This document shows, in pieces, positions 16,646-25,710 of a stretch of 64,000 bases of DNA; position 1 is the first letter of the stretch, and every line of letters begins with the position of its first letter. The DNA lies in assembly GCF_002954775.1 (NCBI RefSeq), contig NZ_PJME01000018.1, positions 99,234-163,233 on the forward strand. The letters run 5' to 3'. This stretch comes from Streptomyces geranii (lineage in GTDB: Bacteria; Actinomycetota; Actinomycetes; Streptomycetales; Streptomycetaceae). Position numbers and translations under genes: made by a program. The notes under the pieces are model-generated. The model did not search any database, was not told where the DNA came from, and was given only the letters and a program-made list of their open reading frames with translations.

Positions 16646-17887
16646 GTGAGCGTGACCTTCGCCTCACCGCTCCCCGACGCCACGCCCAACACCCCCTCCG
16701 CGCAACGCCTTCCGGTCGTGATCGTGGGCGCAGGCCCCGCCGGGCTCACCGTCGGGAACATCCTGCGGGCCGCCGGTGTCGACTGCGTGGTGCTGGAGAC
16801 GGAGAGCCGGGAGTTCATCGAGCAGCACCCCCGGGCCGGGTTCATCGAGGAGTGGGCGGTGCACGCGCTCCACCAGCGGGGGCTGGCCGACACCTTGCTG
16901 GAGCGGGCCGGTACGCACACGCGGTGCGAGTTCCGGTTCGACGGCCGACGCCACCGCTTCGAGTACGCCGAACTGTCGGGCCACCGCCACTTCGCCTACC
17001 CCCAGCCCCTGTTGGTGACGGACCTGGTGCGCGAGTACGCCGACGTGCGCGGCGGCGACATCCGCTTCAACGTCCGGGACGTCCTCGTGCACGACCTGGA
17101 CACGGACCGCCCCGCGGTGTCGTACATCTCGGCCGAGACAGGCCAACGGGAGTACGTGCAGGGCGAGTTCATCGCCGGATGCGACGGGGCACGCGGGGTG
17201 ACCCGTACGGCGATCCCGGCGGCGCACGCCCGGGTCGCGCGGCACGACTACGGCATCGGCTGGCTGGCCCTGCTCGCCGAGGCGCCGCCGTCCAACGACT
17301 GCGTGATGTTCGGCATCCATCCGCGTGGCTTCGCCGGTCACATGGCCCGTGGCCCCGAGGTCACCCGCTACTACCTCGAATGCCCGCCCGGCGACGACCC
17401 GGCGAACTGGCCGGACGACCGCGTCTGGGCCGAACTCCACGAACGGCTCGGCGCGTTGGGGGCGCCCCCGCTCAACGAGGGGCGTCTGATCGAGAAGCGC
17501 GTCCTCGACATGCACAACTACGTCGTGGAGCCGATGCAGTTCGGGCGGCTGTTCCTGGCGGGCGACGCGGCCCATCTCACCGCGCCCATCGCCGCCAAGG
17601 GCATGAACCTCGCCCTGCACGACGCCTTCCTGCTCGGCGACGGACTCGTCGAGTACCTCACGAAGGGCGACCCCGACGCCCTGAACGGCTACTCGAAGGC
17701 GTGTCTGCGGCGCGTCTGGCAGTACCAGGAGTTCTCCCTGTGGCTGTCGGACATCTACCACGGGGCGTCGTCGGGCGACCCGTTCCGCTCGGGCACGACC
17801 CTGGCCCGCCTCCGCCGCGTCCTCGACTCCCCGGCCGCCGCAGCGGCGTTCGCCGAGGTGTACATCGGCCGCGACGCCGACCACTGA
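16646..17887 (+). CDS. pobA: 4-hydroxybenzoate 3-monooxygenase
   Basis: This is a 413-residue class A flavoprotein hydroxylase that converts 4-hydroxybenzoate to protocatechuate with NADPH and O2, feeding the beta-ketoadipate pathway. FAD motifs are VVIVGAGPAGLTVGNIL at the N-terminus, the DG-type motif GCDGARG in the middle, and LFLAGDAAHLTAPIAAKGMNLALHDA near residue 300. The PobA-like PRAGFIEEWAVHALHQRGL segment follows the first motif. The start is GTG at 16646 or GTG at 16652. It has no downstream pca genes here and stands alone. A related aromatic hydroxylase with another substrate cannot be excluded. Confidence 0.87.
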   Translation: MSVTFASPLPDATPNTPSAQRLPVVIVGAGPAGLTVGNILRAAGVDCVVLETESREFIEQHPRAGFIEEWAVHALHQRGLADTLLERAGTHTRCEFRFDGRRHRFEYAELSGHRHFAYPQPLLVTDLVREYADVRGGDIRFNVRDVLVHDLDTDRPAVSYISAETGQREYVQGEFIAGCDGARGVTRTAIPAAHARVARHDYGIGWLALLAEAPPSNDCVMFGIHPRGFAGHMARGPEVTRYYLECPPGDDPANWPDDRVWAELHERLGALGAPPLNEGRLIEKRVLDMHNYVVEPMQFGRLFLAGDAAHLTAPIAAKGMNLALHDAFLLGDGLVEYLTKGDPDALNGYSKACLRRVWQYQEFSLWLSDIYHGASSGDPFRSGTTLARLRRVLDSPAAAAAFAEVYIGRDADH

Positions 17888-17972
17888 CCTGGACCCACAA
17901 GCGGCCGTCAGAAACGACGACCAGAGGCGACCGTCAGAGCCAACTGCCAGAAGCGACTGCCGAAGCCAGCCG

Positions 17973-18536
17973 TCAGCCGATGCCCAACCCCAGCCCCTCC
18001 ACCACCACCGCACCCGGCAGCTCGGCGAACGCCTTCCCGGGCACCAGCAGTTTGCCGCGCCGACGGCCGCTGCCGACCAGCACCCAGGGCAGGTCGACGA
18101 CGGCCGAGTCGACCAACAGGGGCCAGGATTGCGGGAGTCCGATGGGCGTGATGCCCCCGTACTCCATCCCGCTCTCCCCGACGGCCGTGTCCATCGGCGC
18201 GAACGAGGCCTTGCGGGCGCCGAGTTGGCGGCGCACCACGCCGTTCACATCGACCCGGGCGGAGGAGAGGACGAGACACGCGGCGAGGGTGGTCTCGCCG
18301 CCGCGCTTGCCGGCCACGACCACGCAGTTCGCCGACTGATCGAGCAGCTCCCGCCCGTAGTGCTCCACGAAGACGGCGGTGTCGGCCCACGCCGGGTCGG
18401 TGTCGACGTACACGATCTGCTCGGCGGGGGTGGAGCCGGTCCACCGGCGTACGGCGTCGGCGACCGGGCCGACGAGTTCACCGAGGCACTCGGGGGCCGG
18501 GGTCGCGGTGTCGAAGTCTCCGATGGGTGCGCGCAT
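17973..18536 (-). CDS. YbaK/aminoacyl-tRNA deacylase domain protein
   Basis: This is a 187-residue single-domain protein of the YbaK/ProX family, which hydrolyses mischarged aminoacyl-tRNA in trans. Recognisable strands include NCVVVAGKRGGETTLAACLVLSSARVDVNGVVRRQLGARKASFAP, with the conserved Lys, and GGITPIGLP near residue 130. The last part gives PLLVDSAVVDLPWVLVGSGRRRGKLLV. The substrate tRNA cannot be told from sequence. The 85 bp between it and pobA hold only imperfect copies of a CCGTCAG motif. Confidence 0.85.
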   Translation of the reverse strand: MRAPIGDFDTATPAPECLGELVGPVADAVRRWTGSTPAEQIVYVDTDPAWADTAVFVEHYGRELLDQSANCVVVAGKRGGETTLAACLVLSSARVDVNGVVRRQLGARKASFAPMDTAVGESGMEYGGITPIGLPQSWPLLVDSAVVDLPWVLVGSGRRRGKLLVPGKAFAELPGAVVVEGLGLGIG

Positions 18537-18579
18537 GACGGCACGCTAACAGCCCTCGCCGGTCCCCCGGCCGGGCGGC

Positions 18580-19152
18580 TCAGCTCACCGGCGGGACCGA
18601 CACCGACATCATCATCTCCAGCGGTTCGGTGCCGTCGTTCCCGTACACATGGGGGACGTTGGCCTCGAAGGTGGCGCTCGCGCCCGCCGGGACACGGTGT
18701 TCGACCCCGTCGACCGTGAGGGTCAGTTCACCCGCCGTCACATGCAGGATCTCGAACGTACCCGCCGGGTGCGGATCGGACGGACTGCTGTCGCCGGGCA
18801 TGAGCCGCCAGTCCCACAGCTCCAGCGGACCCGGCGCCTCGGTGCCCGCGAGGAGCCGGTTGTAGCTGCCGGCATCGGTGTGCCACAGCCGGACGGCCTG
18901 CTCGGCGGAGACGACACGGACCTTGGGGCCCTGTTCGTGGTCGAGCAGGGTGGTGATGCTGACGCCGAGCGCGTCACCGATCTTCACGACCGTGCCGAGG
19001 CTGGGGTTGGTGCGGGCCTGCTCGATCTGGATGAGCATCCCGCGGCTGACTCCGGCCCGGGCGGCGAGCGCCTCCAGGGTGAAGCCGCGCTCGGCACGCC
19101 AGCGCTTCACACTGCGCGCCAGCGACTGGGTCAGCAGATCGAGGTCCGACAC
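18580..19152 (-). CDS. XRE-family regulator with C-terminal cupin
   Basis: This is a 190-residue regulator. Residues about 10-65 form a Cro/XRE helix-turn-helix (FTLEALAARAGVSRGMLIQIEQARTNPSLGTVVKIGDALGV), and residues about 110-185 form a cupin ligand domain with PHPAGTFEILHVTAGELTLTVDG and PHVYGNDG. This architecture usually represses or activates a neighbouring transporter or catabolic gene in response to a small ligand. It is divergent from an EamA transporter, which is its probable target, across about 100 bp that contain TGAA-N8-TTCA (19177-19192). Confidence 0.9.
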   Translation of the reverse strand: MSDLDLLTQSLARSVKRWRAERGFTLEALAARAGVSRGMLIQIEQARTNPSLGTVVKIGDALGVSITTLLDHEQGPKVRVVSAEQAVRLWHTDAGSYNRLLAGTEAPGPLELWDWRLMPGDSSPSDPHPAGTFEILHVTAGELTLTVDGVEHRVPAGASATFEANVPHVYGNDGTEPLEMMMSVSVPPVS

Positions 19153-19254
19153 CGTTCCACCCTGAGTGCAAAATTATGAATGACAGAGTTCACTTCACTG
19201 GACTACGGTGTGGTGCACCGAATCGTTCAATCCACTGTACTGCGAGGCGTCTCC

Positions 19255-20112
19255 ATGACCGCATTCTTCGCCCTGGCCACCAGCCTGCTCTGGGGACTGG
19301 CCGACTTCGGCGGCGGTCTGCTGACCCGGCGCATGTCGGCGTTGACGGTGGTCGTGGTCTCGCAGTCGATCGCGGCGGTCGTCCTCGGCGTGATCGTGGT
19401 GCTGACCGGCGGCTGGACCGAGGCGGGCCCCCGCCTCTGGTTCGCGGTCGCCGCGGGCCTCGCGGGACCGGTGGCGCTGCTCTCCTTCTACAAGGCGCTC
19501 GCCCTGGGCCCGATGGGGGTCGTCTCCCCGCTCGGCTCCCTCGGCGTCGCCGTCCCCATCAGCGTCGGCCTCTTCCTCGGCGAGCGTCCCGGGCTGCTCC
19601 AGTTCGCGGGGATCGCGGTCGCCGTCGTCGGCGTCGTCCTCGCGGGCGGACCGCAGCTCAGGGGGGCGCCCGTGCAGCGCCAGGCGATCCTGCTCAGCCT
19701 GCTCGCGGCGTTCGGCTTCGGCACGGTGTTCGCCCTGATCGCGGAGGCGTCGACCACCGTCACCGGCCTGTTCCTCGCACTCTTCGTCCAGCGCGTGACG
19801 AACGTCGCCGTCGGCGGCACTGCCCTGTACGTCTCGGTCCGCCGAGGCGGCACGGCCCTCCCGCCGGGCGGCTTCCCCTGGCAGACCCTCCCGGCACTGG
19901 CCTTCGTGGGCCTCGCGGACGTAGCCGCGAACGGCACCTACTCGGTGGCGGCCCAGCACGGCCCGGTCACAGTGGCCGCCGTACTGGCATCCCTCTACCC
20001 GGTGGTCACAGCCCTGGCAGCACGCGGCTTCCTGAGCGAACGCCTACGCGCGGTACAGGCGGCGGGCGCGGGCCTGGCCCTGGTGGGCACACTGCTACTG
20101 GCAACGGGCTGA
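19255..20112 (+). CDS. EamA-family (DMT) transporter
   Basis: This is a 285-residue drug/metabolite transporter with ten hydrophobic segments in two EamA repeats. The opening is FFALATSLLWGLADFGGGLL, and the second repeat includes VAAVLASLYPVVTALAARGFLSERL. The start is ATG at 19255; an upstream in-frame ATG at 19180 would add 25 residues without family character. It is divergent from the XRE-cupin gene and is probably controlled by it. The substrate, possibly an amino acid or metabolite for efflux, is unknown. Confidence 0.87.
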   Translation: MTAFFALATSLLWGLADFGGGLLTRRMSALTVVVVSQSIAAVVLGVIVVLTGGWTEAGPRLWFAVAAGLAGPVALLSFYKALALGPMGVVSPLGSLGVAVPISVGLFLGERPGLLQFAGIAVAVVGVVLAGGPQLRGAPVQRQAILLSLLAAFGFGTVFALIAEASTTVTGLFLALFVQRVTNVAVGGTALYVSVRRGGTALPPGGFPWQTLPALAFVGLADVAANGTYSVAAQHGPVTVAAVLASLYPVVTALAARGFLSERLRAVQAAGAGLALVGTLLLATG

Positions 20113-20128
20113 GTGGAGCGCCCCGTCA

Positions 20129-20173
20129 GAGGCGCGGGGAACTGCGCGCCCAACCCCCACCGAACCCGCAGCC
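20129..20173 (+). repeat. Dispersed Streptomyces intergenic repeat, copy 2
   Basis: GAGGCGCGGGGAACTGCGCG followed by CCCAACCCCCACCGAACCCGCAGCC matches the elements at 13759 and 30066 with a few changes. It lies between the convergent EamA and acyltransferase genes and may contribute to a terminator. Confidence 0.65.
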
Positions 20174-20199
20174 AGCCACCGAACCGACACCACCCCGCA

Positions 20200-20997
20200 C
20201 TACTCGGCATCCAACTCCGCCAGCCGCGCCGCGACCCCCGCATCCAACTCCGCCAACGCCCGCAACTGCTCCGGAGTGATCCCATCAGGAATCGGCACAG
20301 GCGCCGGCGTACGCAACGGTGGCCGCCAGCCACCGTCCGCCGTCCACCTGCGTACGACCTTGGCCGGAGCCCCCGCCACCACGGAGTGATCCGGCACAGC
20401 CCCACGCACCACCGCACCGGCCGCCACCACCACGTTCCGCCCGATCCGCGCCCCCGGCAGAATCACCGCGCCGGTGCCGATCCAGCAGCCCGGACCGATC
20501 TCGACGGGCTCCATACGCGGCCACTGCTTGCCGATGGGCTCATGCGGATCGTCGTACGAATGATTGGTGGACGTCACATAGACATACGGTCCGAAGTAGC
20601 AGTCGCTGCCGATGGTGACCGTCGTGTCGGCGATGACGTGGCTGCCACGGCCGAGGACGACTCCGTCGCCGATGCGGAGTATCGCGTCCGGACCCATGTC
20701 GAGGTCGGGCATCAGACCCGCCGTCAGGGTCACCTGTTCCCCGACGATGCAGTGCGACCCCAGCTCGATCCAGGGCTCACCGAAGACCGTGCCCAGCGGG
20801 AAGGCGAGCCGCGTGCCCGCGCCCATCGCCCGGAAGTTCAGCCGCCCGGGGTTCTCGGCGGTGACGGAACCCGTGCGCTGCACCCAGGCCCAGCCCGCGT
20901 GCACCGCGCGCTGGGCGAGCCGACGCCGCCATGACGAGAACGTGTTCTTGGGCTTGGGCACCCGGACACCGTACTCACGGCCGGGCGGGGCCAGCAT
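20200..20997 (-). CDS. Hexapeptide-repeat acyltransferase
   Basis: This is a 265-residue left-handed beta-helix protein of the O-acetyltransferase type. It has an N-terminal basic stretch, isoleucine-patch repeats through residues about 70-200 (VTLTAGLMPD, ILRIGDGVVLGRGSHVIADTTVTIG, VEIGPGCWIGTGAVILPGARIG), the active-site-type STNHSYDDPHEPIG loop and the closing VVAGAPAKVVRRW. The C-terminal 40 residues are a Pro-rich linker and a helix. An internal GTG at 20961 is an alternative start. The acyl acceptor, probably a cell-envelope sugar, is unknown. Confidence 0.87.
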   Translation of the reverse strand: MLAPPGREYGVRVPKPKNTFSSWRRRLAQRAVHAGWAWVQRTGSVTAENPGRLNFRAMGAGTRLAFPLGTVFGEPWIELGSHCIVGEQVTLTAGLMPDLDMGPDAILRIGDGVVLGRGSHVIADTTVTIGSDCYFGPYVYVTSTNHSYDDPHEPIGKQWPRMEPVEIGPGCWIGTGAVILPGARIGRNVVVAAGAVVRGAVPDHSVVAGAPAKVVRRWTADGGWRPPLRTPAPVPIPDGITPEQLRALAELDAGVAARLAELDAE

Positions 20998-21072
20998 GCG
21001 CGGGACCTGTGATCTTCACCCCAACAGGCGTGGCGTACGGTCTGTCTGACCATTCGAGGAGCAGGAGGCGAG

Positions 21073-21600
21073 ATGACGCACAAGGCGTTGATCACCGGCA
21101 TCGGCGGCAGGGAACCGAAGGTGGACGAGGGGGCGTTCGTGGCGCCGACGTCCTCGGTGATCGGGGACGTGGCCCTGGAGGCGGGCGCGAGCGTCTGGTA
21201 CGGCGCGGTGCTGCGCGGCGACGTCGAGCGGATCTCGGTCGGCGCCGAGAGCAACATCCAGGACAACTGCACCCTGCACGCCGACCCCGGTTTCCCGGTC
21301 ACGATCGGCGCACGCGTCTCCGTGGGTCACAACGCGGTCGTCCACGGCGCGACGGTCGAGGACGACACCCTGATCGGGATGGGCGCGACGGTCCTCAACG
21401 GCGCGGTGATCGGCGCGGGTTCACTGGTCGCGGCCCAGGCCTTGGTACCGCAGGGAATGCGGGTCCCGCCGGGGGTGCTGGTGGCGGGCGTACCGGCGAA
21501 GGTCCGGCGTGAGTTGACGGCGGAGGAGCGGGAGGGCATCTCTCTGAACGGCACGATGTACGCGGAACTGGCCAAGGCCCACAAGGAAGCCCACGGCTAG
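21073..21600 (+). CDS. Gamma-class carbonic anhydrase-like protein
   Basis: This is a 175-residue left-handed beta-helix protein of the gamma carbonic anhydrase family (YrdA/PaaY type). The metal-binding histidines are visible in NCTLHAD and VGHNAVVHGA, together with the conserved Arg and Asp in VLRGDVERI and the Gln/Asn pair in NIQDN. GVPAKVRREL closes the helix. The GAGGAGCAGGAGG tract upstream of the ATG serves as ribosome site. Activity may be CO2 hydration or thioester-related; not all family members are active. It is divergent from the acyltransferase. Confidence 0.9.
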   Translation: MTHKALITGIGGREPKVDEGAFVAPTSSVIGDVALEAGASVWYGAVLRGDVERISVGAESNIQDNCTLHADPGFPVTIGARVSVGHNAVVHGATVEDDTLIGMGATVLNGAVIGAGSLVAAQALVPQGMRVPPGVLVAGVPAKVRRELTAEEREGISLNGTMYAELAKAHKEAHG

Positions 21601-22244
21601 ACCACTTCGACGTCCCGCTCCACATCCCGCGCGACAGCCCCCTGGGCCTTCTTCGCCTTGCGCTTGAGCACCAGCATGGACGTGACCCCGAACAACACCG
21701 CCAACACCAACCCCAGCCAGGAGAACCGCTTCAACCACGACTCGGCGACGATCCCGAGGTAGTAGATGACGGCGGTGGTCCCACCTGCCCAGACGATGCC
21801 GCCCAGCACGTTGGCGATCAGGAACTTCCAGTAGGGCATCCGCAGCACACCGGCCAACGGCCCCGCGAAGATCCGCAGCAGGGCGACGAACCGCCCGAAG
21901 AAGACGGCCCACATCCCCCACTTCTCGAACGACCGCTCGGCCGTCGCGATGTGCCCCTCCCCGAAGTGCCTCGGGAACTTCCCGCCGAGCCAGGCCAGCA
22001 ACGGCCGCCCGCCCTTGCGCCCGATCGCGTAACCGATCGAGTCACCGATGATCGCACCGGCGCTTGCACACGCACCGAGGACGAAGGGGTCGATCTCGCC
22101 GTGCTGGGAGGCGAGCAGCGCGGCGGAGACCAGGATGATCTCGCCCGGCAGCGGAATGCCCAGACTCTCCAGCCCGATGACCAGCCCCACCAGCGCGTAG
22201 ATACTGACCGCCGGGATCGTCTCCAGCCATTCCTGCACGTGCAA
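21597..22244 (-). CDS. DedA-family membrane protein
   Basis: This is a 215-residue DedA protein, a family involved in membrane homeostasis and in flipping undecaprenyl phosphate or other lipids. Signatures are ESLGIPLPGEIILVSAALLA near residue 26, GDSIGYAIGRKGGRPLL, FFGRFVALLRIFAGPLAGVLRMPYWKFL with the conserved Arg, and a Lys-rich C-terminal tail after the last membrane segment. It is convergent with the carbonic anhydrase gene with a 4-bp overlap. Confidence 0.93.
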   Translation of the reverse strand: MHVQEWLETIPAVSIYALVGLVIGLESLGIPLPGEIILVSAALLASQHGEIDPFVLGACASAGAIIGDSIGYAIGRKGGRPLLAWLGGKFPRHFGEGHIATAERSFEKWGMWAVFFGRFVALLRIFAGPLAGVLRMPYWKFLIANVLGGIVWAGGTTAVIYYLGIVAESWLKRFSWLGLVLAVLFGVTSMLVLKRKAKKAQGAVARDVERDVEVV

Positions 22245-22541
22245 CGCCGGTTTCCTTCCGATTTCGCCGTACGCCCGGTACGTCTGCGTTCTTCCGCGCT
22301 CTACCGCGTCCCCGGTGACGCCCGTGGCCGGGAGCCCGCCGGGAAGCCTACCGGGTCACACCGACACCGGGACGGCGTCTCCGGGCGGCGAGCACGAGGC
22401 TCGGCTGGAGGCGTCGAGGTGGTCGGCGGTCCAGATGACGCGTACGGCGGTGTCGGGGGCCGGTGGTCCGGGTGCGTCGCCCAGGAGGACGAGACGGGCA
22501 CCGGCCCGGTCCGTCCCGAGCCGTACCTCGGGCGCGCGCCG

Positions 22542-22808
22542 TCACAGGTGAGCGTGCGGGGAGCCGCGCGGGGCGTCGAACAGGGTGGCCGCCTCGTCGG
22601 GCTCGTCGACGAACTCCGCGCCGGGAGCCCGGAGCCCCATCCGCCGCCCCTCCACGGAGACGGGCATCGACGCGTACGGCCACAGATCACTGCCGCACAC
22701 ACAGGAACGCACGACACGTACGACGGCGTCCGTGGGGTGCTGGATCCCCGGATCGGGGACATCCTCCACGCGTACGTCCCCGGCGCCGTAGATCAGCGTT
22801 GCTCGCAC
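22542..22808 (-). pseudogene. Remnant of zinc-dependent alcohol dehydrogenase
   Basis: The first ~50 residues (RATLIYGAGDVRVEDVPDP, then DAVVRVVRSCVCGSDLWPY) are the N-terminus of medium-chain zinc alcohol dehydrogenases, with the catalytic-zinc Cys in CGSD. The family's next motif, GHE with the zinc His/Glu, is missing, and the frame instead runs through unrelated sequence to a stop after 88 residues. The family is about 340 residues. A GGGAGA site precedes the GTG at 22808. Downstream to 22340 another minus-strand frame gives about 55 residues of coding-like sequence (RLVLLGDAPGPP then DTAVRVIWTADHLD) with no start, perhaps the tail of a second damaged gene. The stretch 22809-23041 holds no gene that I can support. 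Confidence 0.6.
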
Positions 22809-23041
22809 AACACTTCTCCCAGCTGTGTCGGTCGGACGCGGCACCGGTCCGCACCGGTTCCTGCCTCTCGATCATGTCCACGACTCTTCCCGGGTCGCAC
22901 GCCGAGTGGCAGGCCGGGCTGTGCCGGGGAGCGGCGTTCAGGGGTGTGCCAGAGCCCCCAGGCGCACGCCGCGCCCCGGTGCCCCCCTCTTGCCGAGGGA
23001 GGCCCGACCACAGTCCCCGACCACGCAGTCAATGACTCGTG

Positions 23042-24985
23042 TCAGCCACCCGGGCGGAGCAGCGAGCCGACAGCTCCCGCGATCGAGCCGACCGCCCCCA
23101 GCACCGACGCGACGACCGGCTGGACCGCGTCCAGCGGCTGCGGCGGCTGGGGCGGCTGGGGCGCCGTGGCCGGGGCGGGCCCGGGCGCGGGCTCGTCGCA
23201 GCAGTCGTCGACGACGACGTAGCGCGTCTCGAACTGCCCGTCGGACGTGTCCTCGGGCGAGGAGGTCGGGGACGGCGTGGGAGAGGGAGTGGGCACGGAG
23301 GACCCACCGGATCCCGAACCGCCCTCACCGGCACCGGAGTTCGGCCCCGGCTGCCCCTTCTCGCTCTGCCCGGGCTCGCCGGACTGGCCGGACCCGCCGG
23401 GCTGGGTGCCCTTCGCGTCCGGGTCGCCCTTGCCGGTGGTGGAGTCGTCGGAGGTGACCGGTTCGGAGGCGAGCGTCCAGGTCTCCCCCACCGCCCCGGA
23501 CCGCGTCCTGACGACGACGTCCGCGCCGGCCCGGAGCGAGACGGGCGCGACGACCAGTTCCTCGCGCCAGCGGGGCAGGAGTTCGCCCTGGACGGTGAGG
23601 TCGTAGCGGACCTCGTCGGCGCCCGCCGCGCCGGCCGCGACACAGGCGGAGAGGGCGACGTCCCCGTCGGCGGCGTGCGAGTCGAGGCACAGGCCGGGGT
23701 TGGCGAGGCTGCGCAGGAGGCCGTCGTACTCGTAGGCCCACTGCTGGGTGACGGCGGACGTGCACCCGGCGAGCCGGGTGTCCGCGCCGGCCACGGCCCG
23801 GCCGCCCTGGATGTCCAGGCACAGGCCGGTGGCGAGGTTGCGCAGTCTGCCGCGTTCGGCCGTGCCGGGGTAGGCGGCGGCCGAGGCGGCGGGGGTGTCG
23901 GGGGACGGCGGCCGGGAGTCCCGGCTCTGGCCGTCGGCCTCCGGTGTGGCGGTGTCCGGGTCGGCCGAGTAGCCGCTCGCCGTGCCCCAGGTGGCCGTCG
24001 GCATGGTGCTCGGGTCGGACCAGCCACGGGCGGTGACCACGGTCGCGAGCAGCGCGAAGGACATGGCGCCGACCCCGACGGCGACGGCCCGCGTGCGCCG
24101 CTTCGGCAGGCCGAACCGCTCTTCGGACAGCGGGAGATGGGCCATCAGGCGGTGCCGGCCACCGCTGCCGGGACGGCCGCCGCGACCGGTCGGCTTGCGG
24201 GGGAAGGCGCCCGGACCGCCGCGCCCCGGGCGGGATTCGAGATAGCGCCGGGCTCCCCAGCCGAGCATCGACTCGGCCAGCAGCGTGCCGAGTTCGCCCT
24301 CGAAGTGGCTGAGTTGCTCGGCGGCGTACCGGCAGTGACGGCACGTCAGCAGATGCTGCTCGACATCGGGCAGCAGGGCGCCGCCACGGCGGATCGGGAC
24401 GTCGAGGAGACGGTTGTGGAAGCGGCATTCCTTGCTCGGCGCGAGTTCGCGATGCGCGTGCACAAGGGCGGTACGGAATTGCTCGCGCGCCTGCTCCAGC
24501 GCCGCCGAAGCGCTGGCGGCGTCCACGCCCAACAGACCGGCCGGTACGGAAATGGGCTCGGCCTCGACCTCGGTGTGCCAGAGGAGGCACTGGGCGGCTC
24601 TCGGCAGGACGCGGAATGAGCCCTCGGTCAGTTGCCGCTTTTCCGATGTGCGGGCCCTCGCCGCGCGTAGACCGCGCGCTCCGGTGGGTTTGCGGAGTTC
24701 CGGAAGCAGCACCGAAATTCCGTCCTCGGCGGACCACTCACGGACCGTTTCCCTTACTGCCACGAGGAGTTGGGGCCGCAGGGCCTGACTCGACTCGTTG
24801 CGCTCAAGCCGCCCGAGCACCCGGTGAAAGGCGGACGTGGCCGCCATGGCGGCGAGGTCCCCCTCGGCCGCGAGACAGATGGCCGCGTAGTCGTACGTCG
24901 ACTGCCAGTGCCGTGTCAGCAGCAGCGCGACGGCGTACGCGCTCTCGCCCTCCACCCGGCCGCGCAGTTGCGCGGCGAGGTTCAT
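23042..24985 (-). CDS. Sigma-like/zinc-finger membrane protein with ricin-type lectin domain
   Basis: This 647-residue multidomain protein starts with a region resembling sigma-70 region 2 (LLTRHWQSTYDYAAICLA) and a helical region 4-like part. An anti-sigma-type zinc finger H-x3-C-x2-C (HLLTCRHCRYA) lies near residue 245. A transmembrane segment (VGVGAMSFALLATVVTARGW) lies near 315. Outside the membrane there is a ricin B-type lectin domain, with NLATGLCLDIQGG and LANPGLCLDSHAADGD plus QQWAY (Q-x-W). A long Gly/Ser/Pro-rich tail follows. The start is ATG at 24985 with GGGGGAA upstream. The design suggests an extracytoplasmic sensor fused to a transcription-type module, but sigma activity is unproven. 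Confidence 0.8.
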   Translation of the reverse strand: MNLAAQLRGRVEGESAYAVALLLTRHWQSTYDYAAICLAAEGDLAAMAATSAFHRVLGRLERNESSQALRPQLLVAVRETVREWSAEDGISVLLPELRKPTGARGLRAARARTSEKRQLTEGSFRVLPRAAQCLLWHTEVEAEPISVPAGLLGVDAASASAALEQAREQFRTALVHAHRELAPSKECRFHNRLLDVPIRRGGALLPDVEQHLLTCRHCRYAAEQLSHFEGELGTLLAESMLGWGARRYLESRPGRGGPGAFPRKPTGRGGRPGSGGRHRLMAHLPLSEERFGLPKRRTRAVAVGVGAMSFALLATVVTARGWSDPSTMPTATWGTASGYSADPDTATPEADGQSRDSRPPSPDTPAASAAAYPGTAERGRLRNLATGLCLDIQGGRAVAGADTRLAGCTSAVTQQWAYEYDGLLRSLANPGLCLDSHAADGDVALSACVAAGAAGADEVRYDLTVQGELLPRWREELVVAPVSLRAGADVVVRTRSGAVGETWTLASEPVTSDDSTTGKGDPDAKGTQPGGSGQSGEPGQSEKGQPGPNSGAGEGGSGSGGSSVPTPSPTPSPTSSPEDTSDGQFETRYVVVDDCCDEPAPGPAPATAPQPPQPPQPLDAVQPVVASVLGAVGSIAGAVGSLLRPGG

Positions 24986-25368
24986 GTCGGATTCCCCCGG
25001 ACCGGTGCCAGGACGTGGGGGGTAGGGCGGGCGCGGTGGGTGAGGGGATTGCACAGAACCAATTCCTTCCAAGCCGCAGGACGGCGCGAGCGAATTGCAC
25101 ATCCACCGGAAAGCAGGTGCCTGATTGGTGCGTACCTACGACTCGTCACCTGTGGGACTTCGGGTCGACCGGCACGGAATCCCGAGCGGGGGAAAAGGGG
25201 GTCTGACCTCTTGCCCCCGCGCGAGTTGGCCCACACTCGCACACACGTCTCACAGTAAACAAGCAGTTCGGATGACCAAAGTTCAAAACGAAGAGAATTC
25301 AGATGTGTTACCAGCGGTATCCGCACCGACATTCGAAATCCAGCCCCGACGGAAGCCAAGTTGTGTGC

Positions 25369-25710
25369 ATGAGCACCCGAATGGCACACACAATCTTCAA
25401 CTTCCGGTCCGGGAGGGGGTGTACGACACGCCACCGGACCCGGGACCGACCCACGGGACGGCACAGACAGGCCATCGAGGACAACTTCGACAAAGCCGCG
25501 AAACCGGAACAGGCGCCGCCCGCGAAGGGCGACGCCGTACGCCTGGGCTCCGAATTCGCGCCCTGGCTCAAGGAGTTGACCACTGGACTGAGGAGCGGCG
25601 AGGAGTCGCCCACCGGCGGAGGTGCGCGGGCGGGGTGGCAGCCCACGGTTCCGGGTGCCGGGCAGGGCGCCGGGCGGCAGCGCCCTCGTCACGCCGGCGA
25701 CAGGCCCTGA
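25369..25710 (+). CDS. Possible small hypothetical gene
   Basis: This is a weak call inside the otherwise gene-free stretch 24986-25836. From about 25467 to 25610 the frame has strong G/C third-position bias and balanced composition (AIEDNFDKAAKPEQAPPAKG, then SEFAPWLKELTTGL), which looks coding. The 5' part is Arg-rich and atypical, so the true start or an upstream frameshift is unresolved. No ribosome site is seen at the ATG. The region 25250-25420 is clearly less GC-rich than its neighbours. It could be the relic of a small gene. Confidence 0.3.
   Translation: MSTRMAHTIFNFRSGRGCTTRHRTRDRPTGRHRQAIEDNFDKAAKPEQAPPAKGDAVRLGSEFAPWLKELTTGLRSGEESPTGGGARAGWQPTVPGAGQGAGRQRPRHAGDRP

Noticed and set aside
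17888..17972. Short CCGTCAG repeats as a CRISPR-like or regulatory array
   Set aside because: The units are 7 bp, irregularly spaced and only three in number.
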